Part shown: positions 33,529 through 44,884 of the stretch, piece after piece
Layout of the letters: each line of letters opens with the position of its first letter
How positions within the stretch are numbered: position 1 is the stretch's first letter
From: Fonsecaea monophora
Lineage: Eukaryota; Ascomycota; Eurotiomycetes; Chaetothyriales; Herpotrichiellaceae
Length of the DNA stretch: 64,000 nt
NCBI RefSeq assembly: GCF_001642475.1
Contig: NW_019174013.1
Coordinates: 62,001 to 126,000, forward strand
Reading direction: 5' to 3'
Position numbers and translations under genes: made by a program
The notes under the pieces: generated by a model
What the model was told of the DNA's origin: nothing
What the model saw: only the letters and a program-made list of their open reading frames with translations
Databases searched by the model: none

Positions 33529-34320
33529 ATGTCTTCCTCCAAGCCCATATCCTTCCCAGAATTCCCCATCTCCCAAATCACCATGCCCACCGACGACTTG
33601 TTCAACGCCGCGTACACCTACGTCCAAGAGAACTGTACCAAAGCGACACTCAACCACTGCGCCCGCAGCGTCGCCTTTGCTCTCATCCTGCTCCGCAAGC
33701 TTCCGCCCTTGACAGCCAACCCGGACATTGACAGGGAAGCCATCATGCTCTCCATCATGCTGCACGACTTGGGCTGGGCGACGACCCAGTCCCTGACATC
33801 CAACGACAAACGGTTCGAGGTCGACGGCGCAGAGATTGCCCGCAACTTCCTCCGCACCGAGACCGCCGCCGCCGATGGCGTTGGGCCGGGCGAGAAATGG
33901 GACAAGCACCGCCTGCAACTGATCTGGGACGCCATCGCACTGCACACGACCCCGAGCGTCGCGCAATACAAGGAACCCGAGGTCCTGGCCACCCAGACGG
34001 CCATCACCGCCGACTTCTTGGGGCCCAACCTCCCCGTCCCCGTGCCCGGCGGGCCCATAATCACCGTCGACGAGTACAAAGAGATTCTCGGGGTGTGGCC
34101 CCGCCTCGGCTTCAAGGAGGAGCTGCGCGCCACCCTTTGCGGGCTCTGCCGCACCAAACCCCAGTCCACCGTGGACAATTTTGTCGGCCAGTTTGGCGCG
34201 GCGTACGGCACGGACGGCCACGGCGGCGGGAGGGCAGAGTTCCTCAAGATTTTGGAGGACAATAACGTCGTCCACCTCTTGGAGGGCGGGTTGACGGCCC
34301 TGGAGCAGTATGAGAAATGA
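33529..34320 (+). CDS. HD-domain protein, cyanamide hydratase (urea hydro-lyase) family
   Basis: Single exon, 263 aa from the ATG at 33529. HD metal-site residues: His43 in LNHCARSVAFA, the His79-Asp80 pair in MLHDLGWA, and a further His in IALHTTPSVA near 142. The order H...HD...H is that of cyanamide hydratases, which hydrate cyanamide to urea with a zinc ion; fungal genomes carry several such paralogues, and many have untested substrates. FEVDGAEIARNFL and the C-terminal VDNFVGQFGAAYG block also fit. A cytosolic detoxifying or nitrogen-scavenging role is inferred. The long frames on the opposite strand across this GC-rich gene are shadows. Confidence 0.85.
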   Translation: MSSSKPISFPEFPISQITMPTDDLFNAAYTYVQENCTKATLNHCARSVAFALILLRKLPPLTANPDIDREAIMLSIMLHDLGWATTQSLTSNDKRFEVDGAEIARNFLRTETAAADGVGPGEKWDKHRLQLIWDAIALHTTPSVAQYKEPEVLATQTAITADFLGPNLPVPVPGGPIITVDEYKEILGVWPRLGFKEELRATLCGLCRTKPQSTVDNFVGQFGAAYGTDGHGGGRAEFLKILEDNNVVHLLEGGLTALEQYEK

Positions 34321-36751
34321 AACCTGAAGGTCCAAACACGATCGAAGTGACTAAATTGACAATCAAAGAACGTTGTTTTCTGGGTTAGTTTGGCGGGTGG
34401 GAAGGGATGAGAACAAAAATGGAAGGGAAAGGAAGGGAAAAATTTGGAATGAAAGGCAACACATCGTAGTGTTTGGGGCAGAATGATATCCAAAAATCCC
34501 AATGACGGCCGAATTCTCCGCCGTAATGACCAGCGCATTTACCAATATATAATGATCGATCCATTTGGCTAGGATATTCTCCTTCCCTCGCCTTCCGGTT
34601 CTGCACTTCCATATCGAACATGACAATAACGACATTAGGATGTTTTCTCCAACGCGTAGATAGAAGCCATAGGTTTTCTAGAGATTGTGAGTACACAGGC
34701 AGGACTGCTTGCTTCGACGACACGTAGGCTCTGGACACAGAAATCTCAAATCCGGCTCCTACGACGTGCCTCTTTGGCCACGGCGTCGTGCGGGTGGTCC
34801 ATGTCCACAGGCCTGTGGATCAATCCGTCTTGAGTTCTTCTTTCATCAGCCCAATCTTGTCCCACAATCGTGTATCGCGAGTAAAGCTGCAAATCGATCC
34901 AAGATACAGCACAACACAGCACGGATGATGACAAGGAATTCGTCGACGAAGAATCCACACGGTGCCGACTCGAGAACGTAGCAATCGCATGATTGTCTTG
35001 CAGGTTTTCATTGGCGAGTCGCGTCAATTTCGACATGCTCTCACTGCGTTCTGATAAGATCTTTCCACGGTCGAGAGCCATGTCGAACCAACCCTATATA
35101 GCCGAGGAGATATGTCGAGGTTGAGTAGATTTGTGTGGCAACTCGGATTTGAGATCTAGTAAGCCAACGAGAAGTACCAAAGCGGTTTGCTTTCTGGACA
35201 ACAGTTGTTCAAAGAAAGTTGCAGCCTTCTATCTGCCATTGCCTCCACATGTGTTCCACGGCTGACCGCAACGTCTCCGAATGATTGCACAGTACATGAT
35301 ACTCACCTCCCACCGTCCATGAACGGGCAAATGCATCTATATTTACGGCAATTTTGTCAAATTCTCGCGTCAGAAGGTTGCTCTGACCCGTTTCAGTCTG
35401 TCTCTTGGACACACCGTATACGTTACCGATGATTTTATAAGCCATGACAACCAAGCAGAGAACGTTCTTCTCCTCCATTGTGGCCTGCGTACCGGTTGAT
35501 TTGTCGCTCACTATGCGGAGCCGTTGTTGAAGAGAGGCGCACCGAAGGTAGAACCTCATGGACTGCCAGTACAAGCGCAACAGGTCTATTCAATCCTAGA
35601 GAGGTAAGGTTTAAAGCAGACACTGGTCATGCGTTTCATCACTCCAGCCGAGCCCAGCCTGAGACTTTGTTTCAATGTTTTCCATCTCTTTGTTGTCTCT
35701 TTTCATATAGGACTGTCGGGATATTCAAAGCAGCAGTAGGAGCAGTGGTAGGGAGGAAAGAGGTTCTGTGTGACCTCGGCTGCATGGATGTATCGCTCGC
35801 CTGCTAGTGGTAATAAGCGAGCTCGGCTCACCAGAGGGCGGGTTGGATAGAGCCGAGAAGCAAGCAGTGCGGGTCACGACAAGGCTGCGGTGCGGACGCC
35901 ACGGCCGCAGAGGCACCAGAGGGAATGATTATGTGTATTGAATTGTGGGCACAAGGAGTTGAAGGAAGTACCCTGGTGCCTGGGCACCTTGGCACCTTGG
36001 CACTCTTGGTCCTCCATATATCATTGACGTCTTCAGGACAACATCGGCTTCATTCCAGCCACATGCAACTCCGTTGCTGACACCAATGGATCCTTTATAA
36101 CGCCGCTCTGAGTCACCACATATCCACCCTCACTCTCATTCTGGGACCACTTCCCGGCTGGGCCAAAGGTCAGCCTTACCTGCTAGGCTCGTGGTCAGAC
36201 TCGTAGCCAAAACCAAGTCAATATCCGCATTGAGTCGTGGACATAACATAGCCATGTCAACTTCCAGACCTCAGCCATGTACCTCCTCGGAGCTTGTAAT
36301 GCCTCGCCACGCCCTTATCAGGCAGAAGCTCCCCATCGGCCGCTGCTGACTCTCTGACCCAACCTCAGGGCGGTTCCTGAATCTTTCGAATATCGGCTGA
36401 AGTTGAGTGCAATCCACCAACCACAGCGGTCAGCCGTGGCCTCGTACGCTTCAGGCACATGTTCACATGCAAGCGCGTGGCTCCGAAGGGACCACACTAG
36501 AGGGCGATCTTTCCGGGCGATGACTTGACCTCTACCCCGATATACTCTGCTTACATGAGTGGCATCCATGAGGAATCCCGTCTGAAGCGGCATTTCTGTT
36601 GCCAGATCCGCTATGCTTCTGATGCTATGACATTTGCCATGATTTATAAGGGATGCTGTTCTTCTTCTGTCGGTTCAAGTGTCGTTAGATGTTTCCGGCA
36701 GGCACTTGCTGCTCTATTTTCCAGGCACACCTCCAAGACGTATAACACGTC
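34321..36751. other. Intergenic stretch with possible decayed or unresolved minus-strand coding fragments
   Basis: About 2.4 kb. Minus-strand open frames at 35081-34746 (KLTRLANENLQDNHAIATF) and 35580-35209 are protein-like in parts, and the first recalls helices preceding membrane anchors in some fungal proteins. Stops and absent family motifs prevent a gene model. A small CACCTTGG repeat lies near 35988. Confidence 0.35.
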
Positions 36752-39161
36752 ATGCTCGATACAATCCGAGATGCACCTCTGGGCCAATTCCTCCGATGGA
36801 TAACCCAGAATAGAATCCTCTTGTATCCTGATGAGCGAGAAGGATTCGTGTTACCAAAGCTGGTGAGCTGCCTACAGTCTCCGAGAGAGTTTCAGGGAAT
36901 GACATGTGTTCCAGGCATCTGGTACTTCTGTCGAGGACGTTACGAACCCCGACAATTCTGTATCCGACCCAGTCGAGGCACAAAAGGAGAGCCCTGAAAC
37001 ACAGAGTTCGGAAAAAGCAGAGGACTCGAGACCGGATTCTGAGTTGGCGGACCTTGAAAAGGCTGGGGGGAGTAGCGGACCGTCGACACGCCCAACAAGA
37101 AGGTCAAACGATGAAAATTTAGAGCCTAGCCTCGCAAGACAACGGAGTCTGTCGTTCACAGAAGAACGTTACGCCTTGGATCAGCAACTGGAGCTGGAAA
37201 AAACCAACAGCAAGCCAATATCACTCTACAAATCGGCTGATGGCACCATTCTCGTTGACTGGTATACGACTGATGACCCAGAGAATCCGCAGAACTGGTC
37301 GCAGGCAAAGAAGCTCTTTATATTGGTTCAGATATGGTATGTTCTCTCTATGATCCTGGCCGCGTAACGATTGAGGCCGAGAAACTCACGTGAAGTTTGC
37401 AGCTTATACACCTTCGCCATGTATGGAGGTTCCAGTATCTACGTCGTCAGCGAAAGGCGAGTTTCTCCCCTACTATTCCGAATCCTTATACTGACGAACT
37501 TCTAGTGGGGTCATGCATAGATTCGGCGTTGGTGAAGCAGCAGCAGCAATGGGCCTTGCTATATATGTGATTGGATGTACGTTGGATCTCCTTCTTCTCT
37601 GCGAAGCCGATCCTGACCAAGTTCATTCCAGATGGAGTTGGCCCCCTGCTGTTCGCCCCCCTTTGTGAGATTCCTGCCATTGGCCGCAACGGAGTTTACA
37701 CGCCTGCCTTTATCTTATTTACCATCATCTGTATCCCGACAGCGGTGGTAGACAATTACGCTGGTCTCTTGGTTCTTCGATTTCTACAAGGCTTTCTATC
37801 TAGCCCTTGCCTTGCCAATGGAGCTGCCTCAGTCAGTGATATGGTAAGTTTCCCCGGAGACTCAGACCCAAGGGAAGCACCCTAATTACCGTAGTTCTCC
37901 CTCCTGTTGCTCCCCGTCTATCTCTCCTCTTGGACGGGTGCTTGCTTTTGGGGCCCTGCTCTTGGACCGGTCATGGCGTCGTATGCCGTCAGTGCTAAAG
38001 GGTAATTTCCCCTCCTCCGTCTCATAGAACGCCCTCAGCTAATAAAAGTGCAGATGGAGGTGGTCGTTATGGGAGCTACTCTGGCTTAGCGCACCAATCC
38101 TGGTCGTCTACCTGATTGCTTTCCCTGAAACCTCTGGCGCTACAATTCTTCGACGACGAGCTGCGCGACTTCGGAAACTTACGGGCAGGACAGATCTACG
38201 GTCCCAGAGCGAGATCGACCAGGAACATATGAAGTACTCGGAAGTCTTCTTTGACGCCATCATTAAGCCGCTCGAGATCATGATGAAGGATCCTGCTGTC
38301 GCGTACACTAACCTCTATGTGAGCTCCCCTTGCCCCCCAGAAATAACCCCCAGAACAAGTGGCTACGACTCCCGCCTGTCTACTTCTTTCTGACTCCGCC
38401 ATCGTGCCAATTTCCCAGAGCGCTCTTCTCTATGGCATCTACTATTCCTTTTTCGAGGCCTTCCCGCTAGTCTATGTGGGGATCTACGGTTTCAATCTCG
38501 GCGAACTGGGCTTGACTTTTGTGACCATCGGAGTGGGGTGTACGATTGCGGTCGTTGTCTACAACACATACCTGCTCCTCTACCTAGTGCCTGACATCAT
38601 CAAAAACGGCCTGCGGGCACCGGAGCATCGGCTAGTACCTGCATTGTTTGGCGTCTGCACGTTGCCCGCGGGATTGTTCATGTTTGGTGAGTCGATCAAT
38701 CCACTCGCATCTACGCCCAGAGTATGAAAGGCGCAGGTGCTGCATGAAGGGGCCCGCGGAACGAACGAAAGGAGAAAAGACTGAACGGTTCTGCTGACAA
38801 AATCTTCTCGTTATGAAATTATACAGGTTGGACATCTCGCCACGGCGTGCACTGGATAGTCAGCACCATCGGCGTGATAATCGTGGTTTGCTCCAACTTT
38901 GTCATCTTCCAGTGCATCTTCGTATATCTCCCGTTATCATACCCGCGCTACACCGCCTCGCTGCTTGCCTCCAACGACCTCTTCCGCTCGCTCTTTGCCG
39001 CCGGCACCGTCATCTTCTCCCGACCTATGTTCGTCAATCTGGGAATTGGTCCCGGTATTAGTCTGCTTGCAGGGCTGGCGTGTGCTGGGGTGGTCGGTAT
39101 GTTTTTGCTGTGGAGGATCGGTGGTATGCTGAGGGCAAGGAGTAAGTTCGCGGTGGGTTAG
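36752..39161 (+). CDS. MFS drug:H+ antiporter (DHA1; FLU1/TPO-like)
   Basis: Nine exons: 36752-36862, 36915-37336, 37403-37456, 37506-37576, 37632-37843, 37895-38001, 38054-38318, 38419-38686 and 38827-39161; 614 aa. The start MLDTIRDAPLGQFLRWITQN is the conserved N-terminal helix of this subfamily. ILVDWYTTDDPENPQNWS precedes the first membrane span; GGSSIYVVSE, GEAAAAMGLAIYVIG and GPLLFAPLCEIPAIGR match the FLU1-type core. The cytoplasmic loop (RRRAARLRKLTGR) follows span six. The third intron (37457-37505) has a GC donor (GCGAGT); only this join keeps the family sequence SESGVMHRFGVGE. Family members export azoles, polyamines or mycophenolate. Substrate unknown. Confidence 0.9.
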
Positions 39162-39486
39162 GTTGACATGGGGGCACGCATCATCGGTGCAGAGAAAAAC
39201 GGACGGACGTTCGCTTGAATCTTGATGTGGCGATAGAAGAGTGGAGGGGGGGGAGAGGGAGAGGGAGAGACAGGGCCACTAGATTATGGTTGGTGGGAGA
39301 GCAGAGCGGCGAATTTAGGAAATAGGAAAAGAGCGGTAGGTGGGTTGGAGACAGGTGTCCGGGATGGCTGTATTATACGTATATCGGGTGGATATGTGAA
39401 CAAGGTATATTTGCATACGGCCTGTATCCAAAGGCCTTGGAAAACAAAACAAGACGATATGAAACGCTCCCACGCTACTGTTCACT
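39162..39486. other. Convergent intergenic region
   Basis: 325 nt between the MFS gene and the copper ATPase. Contains a G/GA-rich tract near 39245. No gene. Confidence 0.5.
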
Positions 39487-42400
39487 TTACACGGCATCTC
39501 CCTCGACTGTCTGCAACGGGACATAGTTGCCCCGTTCTCTCTCTTGTGCTCTTCTCCGCGTCGCCACTCCCTCGAGTCTCTCGAACATGGACTCGGCAAC
39601 GCCTTGGACTCTGCCCATCCAGCCGCCGTCATTCATCAGCTTCTTTCTCCTCTTTGCTCCGATCACGGGCGCACTGTATCTGTCACCTTCCATCTTCAAA
39701 GCTTCGACACTCAGCCACTTGGGCCTGCCGACCCACCGCAGCGCCAACGAGCTCAGCGTGACAGAAATGCTGCTGAACATCATCGCCGTGGCGCTCATCA
39801 AAGGGGGCATATGGTAGCCAAGCGGTAAGAAAATACCCATTGCGAATGGTAGTCCGATAACGTTGTACGCACAGGCCCAGATCAGATTGATCTTGATCCG
39901 TCGGAAAATGACACGGCACAAATGAAGAGCAGTCGGGATATTGAGAAGATCATCCGAGCGCATTATCACAATGTCTGCGGCCTCGACTGCGATGTCGCTC
40001 CCAGAAACGAGACCCATACCGACATTGGCGGTTGCAAGAGCCGGAGAGTCGTTGATCCCATCCCCGACCATAGCGACAATTTCCCCTTGAGACTGCAGGT
40101 CTGAGACGATGGACTGCTTTTCACCTGGAGAAACAGATGCGCGAATGCATTCTCGAGGGATCCCCACTAATTCAGCAATGGAAAGTGCCGTGTTATATGT
40201 GTCTCCAGTGACGAGGCTGGTAGAAATACCCATCTTGTGCAAGGCGGTAATAGCAGCAGGGGCAGTAGGTTTAAGCGTGTCAGAGAGGCCGATATACCCA
40301 GCATATTGCCCATTAATCGCGACATAGATAGTTGTTATTCCGGTCTTCGATTTCCTTCGGGTTGTGGGAGACAGAGCTGCATTGATCGAGCTCTCAACAT
40401 CTGCCGGGATGTCGATCTTCTTGTTGGCCAAAAACGTAGAGTTGCCGACATAGACTTTGTATTTAGTTTCGTCCCCTGGATTGTTGAGCTCGATGATGGC
40501 GGATACTCCCTGACCTACGGTGACACCAAAGGTGCCAACCTGGCCGGGGAATCCTTCCTCTGCTTCGAGGCCGAGTTTCTCCCTGGCAGCTAGAACAATG
40601 GATTTCGCAATGGGGTGTTCAGACCCTGTCTCGGCGAGACCAACGAGTGTCCACCACAGCTTCTGACGCCATTCGTTGGAGCTCCAGACAGCTGCATAGC
40701 TGCTATCGGCAACATTGAGCTTCCCAAAAGTCAGAGTACCGGTCTTGTCCAGGATGATATGCGTGACGCGGGTTGCCGTTTCAAGAGCGGCACCTCCTTT
40801 GACCAAAATTCCCAGTTGCGAAGCAGTCCCAGTTCCCACCATGACTGCCGTTGGGGTTGCTAATCCAAGGGCACAAGGGCAAGCGAAGACAATGACTGAG
40901 ATGCAAAGCTTCAGGCAGACCATGAACTTGCCGCCATTCTGTTGATCTGTAAAGATTTTGGGAGGGTTGGGCAGGACGTGGCTCAAGATCATCCAGCCCA
41001 CAAAGGTGATCAATCCGAGAAGAATGATGACGGGCACAAAGTAACCAGCAACAAGGTCGGCCATCCGCTGGATAGGTGCCCGGCTCGTCTGGGCCTCTTG
41101 GACAAGATTGACAATTTGGCTCAGTTGTGTATCCTTTCCCGCACGTGTGACTTTGAAGTCAATCTTGCCGGCGCCATTGACGGTACCCGCAATGAGTGTG
41201 CTACCCTTCTTCTTCTGTATAGGCATAGGTTCACCAGTGACCATGCTTTCGTCCACAAAGCTCTCTCCACGGGTAACGACTCCATCAGCGGGTATCTTGT
41301 CCCCAGGTCGAAGGATGACAACATCTCCGACCTCGATCAGTTCGGTTGGGATGGTCTTTTCTATCGCGGAGGGACCAGAAGAGCCTGATGGGCCGGGACC
41401 TGATGGAACTCTCCTCAAATCGTTGGTTGGCGTTTTCTCGAGCACAGGAGACGATGGAGCTGTCCAGGCATCGGCAAGCTTCTCCGCGTATAGAGGGTCC
41501 TCATATATGGTTGCCATGCTTGGAGCCAGAGACATCAACTGTGATAGAGCTCTGGAGGTCTGCCCCTTGGCTCGATTTTCGAGCCATCGTCCGAGAGTAA
41601 TGAATGTGATGAGCATGGTGCTAGTGTCGAAGATAGTGCTAGGTTTATTGTGAGGGGGTATCAAGACTGCCACAATGACGGCAAAACAACTGAAGAAAAA
41701 AGCCGTCGAGGTACCCAAGACAATCAGCACATCCATGGTTGGCGACCTGTGCTTCAAACTTTTGAACGCTGAAACATAAAAACGCTTTCCAATGCCAAAC
41801 TGTACAGGAAGTGTCAGGGCGAGGCAAATAACGTCACCCAAAAGAAGGCCTGGAATAATCTCAATGCCTCCAAAATTGATCGATGGGAAGAACATAGGTA
41901 TAATCATGCTGATCAAAAGCACGGGAATGGCGCAGCTCAGGGATGTAAGAAATGCTCTCTTCCATTCCTGGATTTCTTTTGTTTTGGCGAGAGATTCCAG
42001 CTGAGCATTATTGTCTTCCATTTCTGCAACCAGGGCATTGAATCCAGCGTCCTCAATGACCGCGACAATCATTCGAAGACCGGCAACGGTAGGATCATAG
42101 GTGATGGTGGCGCGCGACGTGGAAAGACTGATCACCGCACTTTTGACTCCTGGTTTTGATCTCAGGATGTTTTCGAGCTCAGTGGCAGTTTGTCCGTCTG
42201 GTAAACCATAAATCTTGAGCTGCTGGGAAATGTAGGTTGAGCTCTGTAGATTGGCCTCAGCTTGCGAGGACACAATCTTAGCATCGAAACCGGCATCTTC
42301 AATGAGTTCGACGATCTTCTCGGAAGGAAGGGTGACGGGATCATGAGAAATGACTGCTCGTTCTGCGAGAAGGCTTATGTTGAACTTGACCAGACCAGGA

Positions 42401-43092
42401 ACGTTTTTGAAAGCGCCTTCGACGGAAGAGGTGCAAGCACCGCAAGTCATGCCCTCAATAGCAACGGTGGTAGTCCACGTCTGCGACTGGCCGTTGGCCT
42501 CTGCATTCCCAGCTGTAGGCCTAAGAGTGTCTTGAGTTTTTGAGTCAATCACGGTGGCATCAAAGCCTCGGTCTTCAATAATCTCGGCCAGTGCATCGGC
42601 ATTGATGATATTTGCGTCATGCTGGACGATGGCGCGCTCCGCCAGAAGGGAAACATTCATGCTTTTCACGCCCGGCACATTCTTGAAGCCGGCCTCAACA
42701 GCGGAAGTGCATGCCCCGCAAGTCATTCCTTGTATGGATATCGTTGTGGTGGTGAGCTGGGACTCTGAGCTGGATACTCCAGTCGAAATCGACAGAGTGG
42801 GAGGTTTGGGCATATCTGTAGATAGAACTTCGGCATCGAACCCACGATCCTCAATGATCTCTGCGATCTGCTCGGGAGACAACTTCTTCGGATCGTGATG
42901 TACCACGGCTCTTCCCATCATTAAGCTGACCGATACAGCACCGGCACCTTCAACGTCCTTGAACCCTGACTCTATTGCGGAGGTGCATGCACCACAAGTC
43001 ATGCCATCGACTTTGAGGGTTGTGGTAGCCATATGCGCCGGGGTCGGCGCATGTTGCGGCGCCTCGTGGCCGCTGTCACTGACAAGACTCAT
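39487..43092 (-). CDS. CCC2: Copper-transporting P1B-type ATPase (CCC2/ATP7 family)
   Basis: Single exon, 1201 aa from the ATG at 43092; an upstream in-frame GTG at 43167 is not used. Three heavy-metal domains carry GMTCGAC (Cys33/36, 125/128, 217/220); a fourth at about 286-356 keeps the fold pattern but has no CxxC. Eight membrane spans are expected. TGE at 619-621, Cu-site CPC at 738-740, phosphorylated Asp782 in DKTGTLT, SEHP at 824-827, and GDGINDSPAL at 1010-1019. Late spans hold YN and MxxSS-type Cu ligands. The family pumps Cu(I) into the trans-Golgi for laccases and multicopper ferroxidases. A loop at 540-580 is Ser/Pro-rich. Confidence 0.95.
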   Translation of the reverse strand: MSLVSDSGHEAPQHAPTPAHMATTTLKVDGMTCGACTSAIESGFKDVEGAGAVSVSLMMGRAVVHHDPKKLSPEQIAEIIEDRGFDAEVLSTDMPKPPTLSISTGVSSSESQLTTTTISIQGMTCGACTSAVEAGFKNVPGVKSMNVSLLAERAIVQHDANIINADALAEIIEDRGFDATVIDSKTQDTLRPTAGNAEANGQSQTWTTTVAIEGMTCGACTSSVEGAFKNVPGLVKFNISLLAERAVISHDPVTLPSEKIVELIEDAGFDAKIVSSQAEANLQSSTYISQQLKIYGLPDGQTATELENILRSKPGVKSAVISLSTSRATITYDPTVAGLRMIVAVIEDAGFNALVAEMEDNNAQLESLAKTKEIQEWKRAFLTSLSCAIPVLLISMIIPMFFPSINFGGIEIIPGLLLGDVICLALTLPVQFGIGKRFYVSAFKSLKHRSPTMDVLIVLGTSTAFFFSCFAVIVAVLIPPHNKPSTIFDTSTMLITFITLGRWLENRAKGQTSRALSQLMSLAPSMATIYEDPLYAEKLADAWTAPSSPVLEKTPTNDLRRVPSGPGPSGSSGPSAIEKTIPTELIEVGDVVILRPGDKIPADGVVTRGESFVDESMVTGEPMPIQKKKGSTLIAGTVNGAGKIDFKVTRAGKDTQLSQIVNLVQEAQTSRAPIQRMADLVAGYFVPVIILLGLITFVGWMILSHVLPNPPKIFTDQQNGGKFMVCLKLCISVIVFACPCALGLATPTAVMVGTGTASQLGILVKGGAALETATRVTHIILDKTGTLTFGKLNVADSSYAAVWSSNEWRQKLWWTLVGLAETGSEHPIAKSIVLAAREKLGLEAEEGFPGQVGTFGVTVGQGVSAIIELNNPGDETKYKVYVGNSTFLANKKIDIPADVESSINAALSPTTRRKSKTGITTIYVAINGQYAGYIGLSDTLKPTAPAAITALHKMGISTSLVTGDTYNTALSIAELVGIPRECIRASVSPGEKQSIVSDLQSQGEIVAMVGDGINDSPALATANVGMGLVSGSDIAVEAADIVIMRSDDLLNIPTALHLCRVIFRRIKINLIWACAYNVIGLPFAMGIFLPLGYHMPPLMSATAMMFSSISVTLSSLALRWVGRPKWLSVEALKMEGDRYSAPVIGAKRRKKLMNDGGWMGRVQGVAESMFERLEGVATRRRAQERERGNYVPLQTVEGDAV

Positions 43093-43838
43093 CGTAGCGA
43101 ACGTTCGTGGGATTAACAGCAGGGCTGAGAGAGAGAGACAATCATAAACGCATCGTTCGAGGGGCACGCGTTCGGGGGCCGACTTCGGAGCAGGAAAAAG
43201 GAAGTCGAAAACGGAGGTGGTGCAGATCGCGCAGAAAACGAGAAAGGGCTTTAAAAGAGTGTATTGAGAGAACGGAGTGCGAAGATGATATGTAAGCGGC
43301 CTTGAGGCGTTCGCGAGCGGACCGAAACGTGTGAAGTCAGAAGTCAGACGGGGACTTGAAGCTGAGAAATGCCTGGAGAGCGAGATTGAGGCCTGAAACC
43401 GAAAAGTGACACCATCGACGGATTGGGTCAGAGAAACACCCCTGATTTAGTATCACGCCACCTCTAGCCGCATCAGGGCATCTTCAGGCTGGAGGGTAGC
43501 CTCGCCTCGGTACAGATCACGAGAGAATTGGCAATATTGGCGTATCTAACCAAAATGGCATTTAACAAGTCATGATCATCGCTGGTGCGACATGAAATCA
43601 AGTCGCAGAGTTGAAACTGCTACCAACCACCCGCAACCCAGCCACCAGCCTCAAAACCATGTAATTAAATAAGCCTGGACCACGTGCAAATCTCAGCCTC
43701 GTTTGTTGCCAAGCCCTGTCCTCTGCCCGCAGTGACAGCCTCGTCTTCCAGTTCGCAGGCTGAGTATCAATCCCCACGCTCTTCTCCCACCTTCGCATCA
43801 ATCCCTCTGTCCTTTCGCTCTTCCCACCTCTGCGTAAG
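43093..43838. other. Divergent promoter region of the copper ATPase and CSN7
   Basis: 746 nt between start codons; the CSN7 side is pyrimidine-rich. No gene supported. Confidence 0.5.
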
Positions 43839-44884
43839 ATGGATCAGTCACAGACAAAAGCTCTCGCTGCGATTCAGCCTTTTGTTCACCTCGCCACTAC
43901 CACAAAAACTCCATCACCACGCTTTATTGCTGAACTGATCAAAAACGCAATCTCCGCTCCCGGGGCCTACATCTTCACCGAGCTTCTTCAACTACCTGTG
44001 ATACAGAGCTTGAGAGGCACGCAAGGGGAGTCTTGGTTGAAATTGTTGGAAGTCTTCAGTTGGGGAACGTATGAGGAGTTCAAAGGTACACTTTAAGGGA
44101 ACATACCGGTAACGCATATGCTGATGGACCTATGTGTTTAGCCGACCCATCTCTTCCACCCCTCGATGAAGCTCAGACCTTCAAACTGCGCCAGCTTAGT
44201 CTTCTGACTTTGGCCTCGCCATTTGCCCCCACTAGCATGAACACAACAGCCAATGCTTTGACCTACCCTGGGCTGCTTGCGACCCTCCTGCTTTCTACCT
44301 CCCAAGAGCTAGAATATCTGGTGACACAGTCGATCTATTCCGGTCTCCTCACTGCCCGCCTCAGTCCCACATCGAGTCCCCCCACCGTACACATCATGTC
44401 CGTTGCCCCTCTTCGCGATCTGCGCCCTCACTCCCTCCCCGTACTCTGGCAGATCCTACAGACATGGGAATCACGCTGCACCGCCGTCGTGAGCGACCTC
44501 GAAGCGCAAATTTCCGCTATCCGAGCAACCGCTCAGCAGAGAGCGTTACAAGAAAGAGCCCGTCAGAACGAGGTAGATTCTCTAGTCCTCAGCACTGATC
44601 GACAGCAAACATCAAGCGATAATGGCGTCACGTCAGGAAACGGAAGGGCAGGGCGTTCCGCCGGATTTGGTGTAGGCCAACGTCCTCCGAGCAAGCGAGA
44701 CCTCGATCAGCAGATGGAAGGCGAGGGTGACGACGTGGACGATGATTACGACGAGAGCAAGATGGATCTGGACGAAGGTGTCAGTGAGGGCACAGGTATC
44801 TTCGGAGGCCCTGCGTCGCGAGGCGGAGGGAGTGGGGGATCAAGGGGTGCAAAGCGAAACCGTGGACGAGGCTCGTCAAAATGA
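43839..44884 (+). CDS. CSN7: COP9 signalosome subunit 7
   Basis: Exons 43839-44085 and 44142-44884, 56-nt intron, 329 aa. The join gives EEFKADPSLPPLDEAQTFKLRQLSLLTLA, a PCI-domain hallmark of CSN7. Earlier helices (LLQLPVIQSLRG, WLKLLEVFSWGTYEEFK) and the winged-helix part (LEYLVTQSIYSGLLTARLSP) follow in order. The C-terminus is an acidic stretch (EGDDVDDDYDESKMDLDE) and an Arg/Gly-rich end, as in filamentous fungi. CSN7 is a PCI subunit of the COP9 signalosome, which removes NEDD8 from cullins and, in Aspergillus, is needed for sexual development and light response. Confidence 0.92.

Noticed and set aside
33475..34538. Two minus-strand frames of 286 and 306 codons
   Set aside because: They lie opposite the cyanamide hydratase gene, whose GC-rich third codon positions open the other strand; their sequences are low-complexity and lack motifs.
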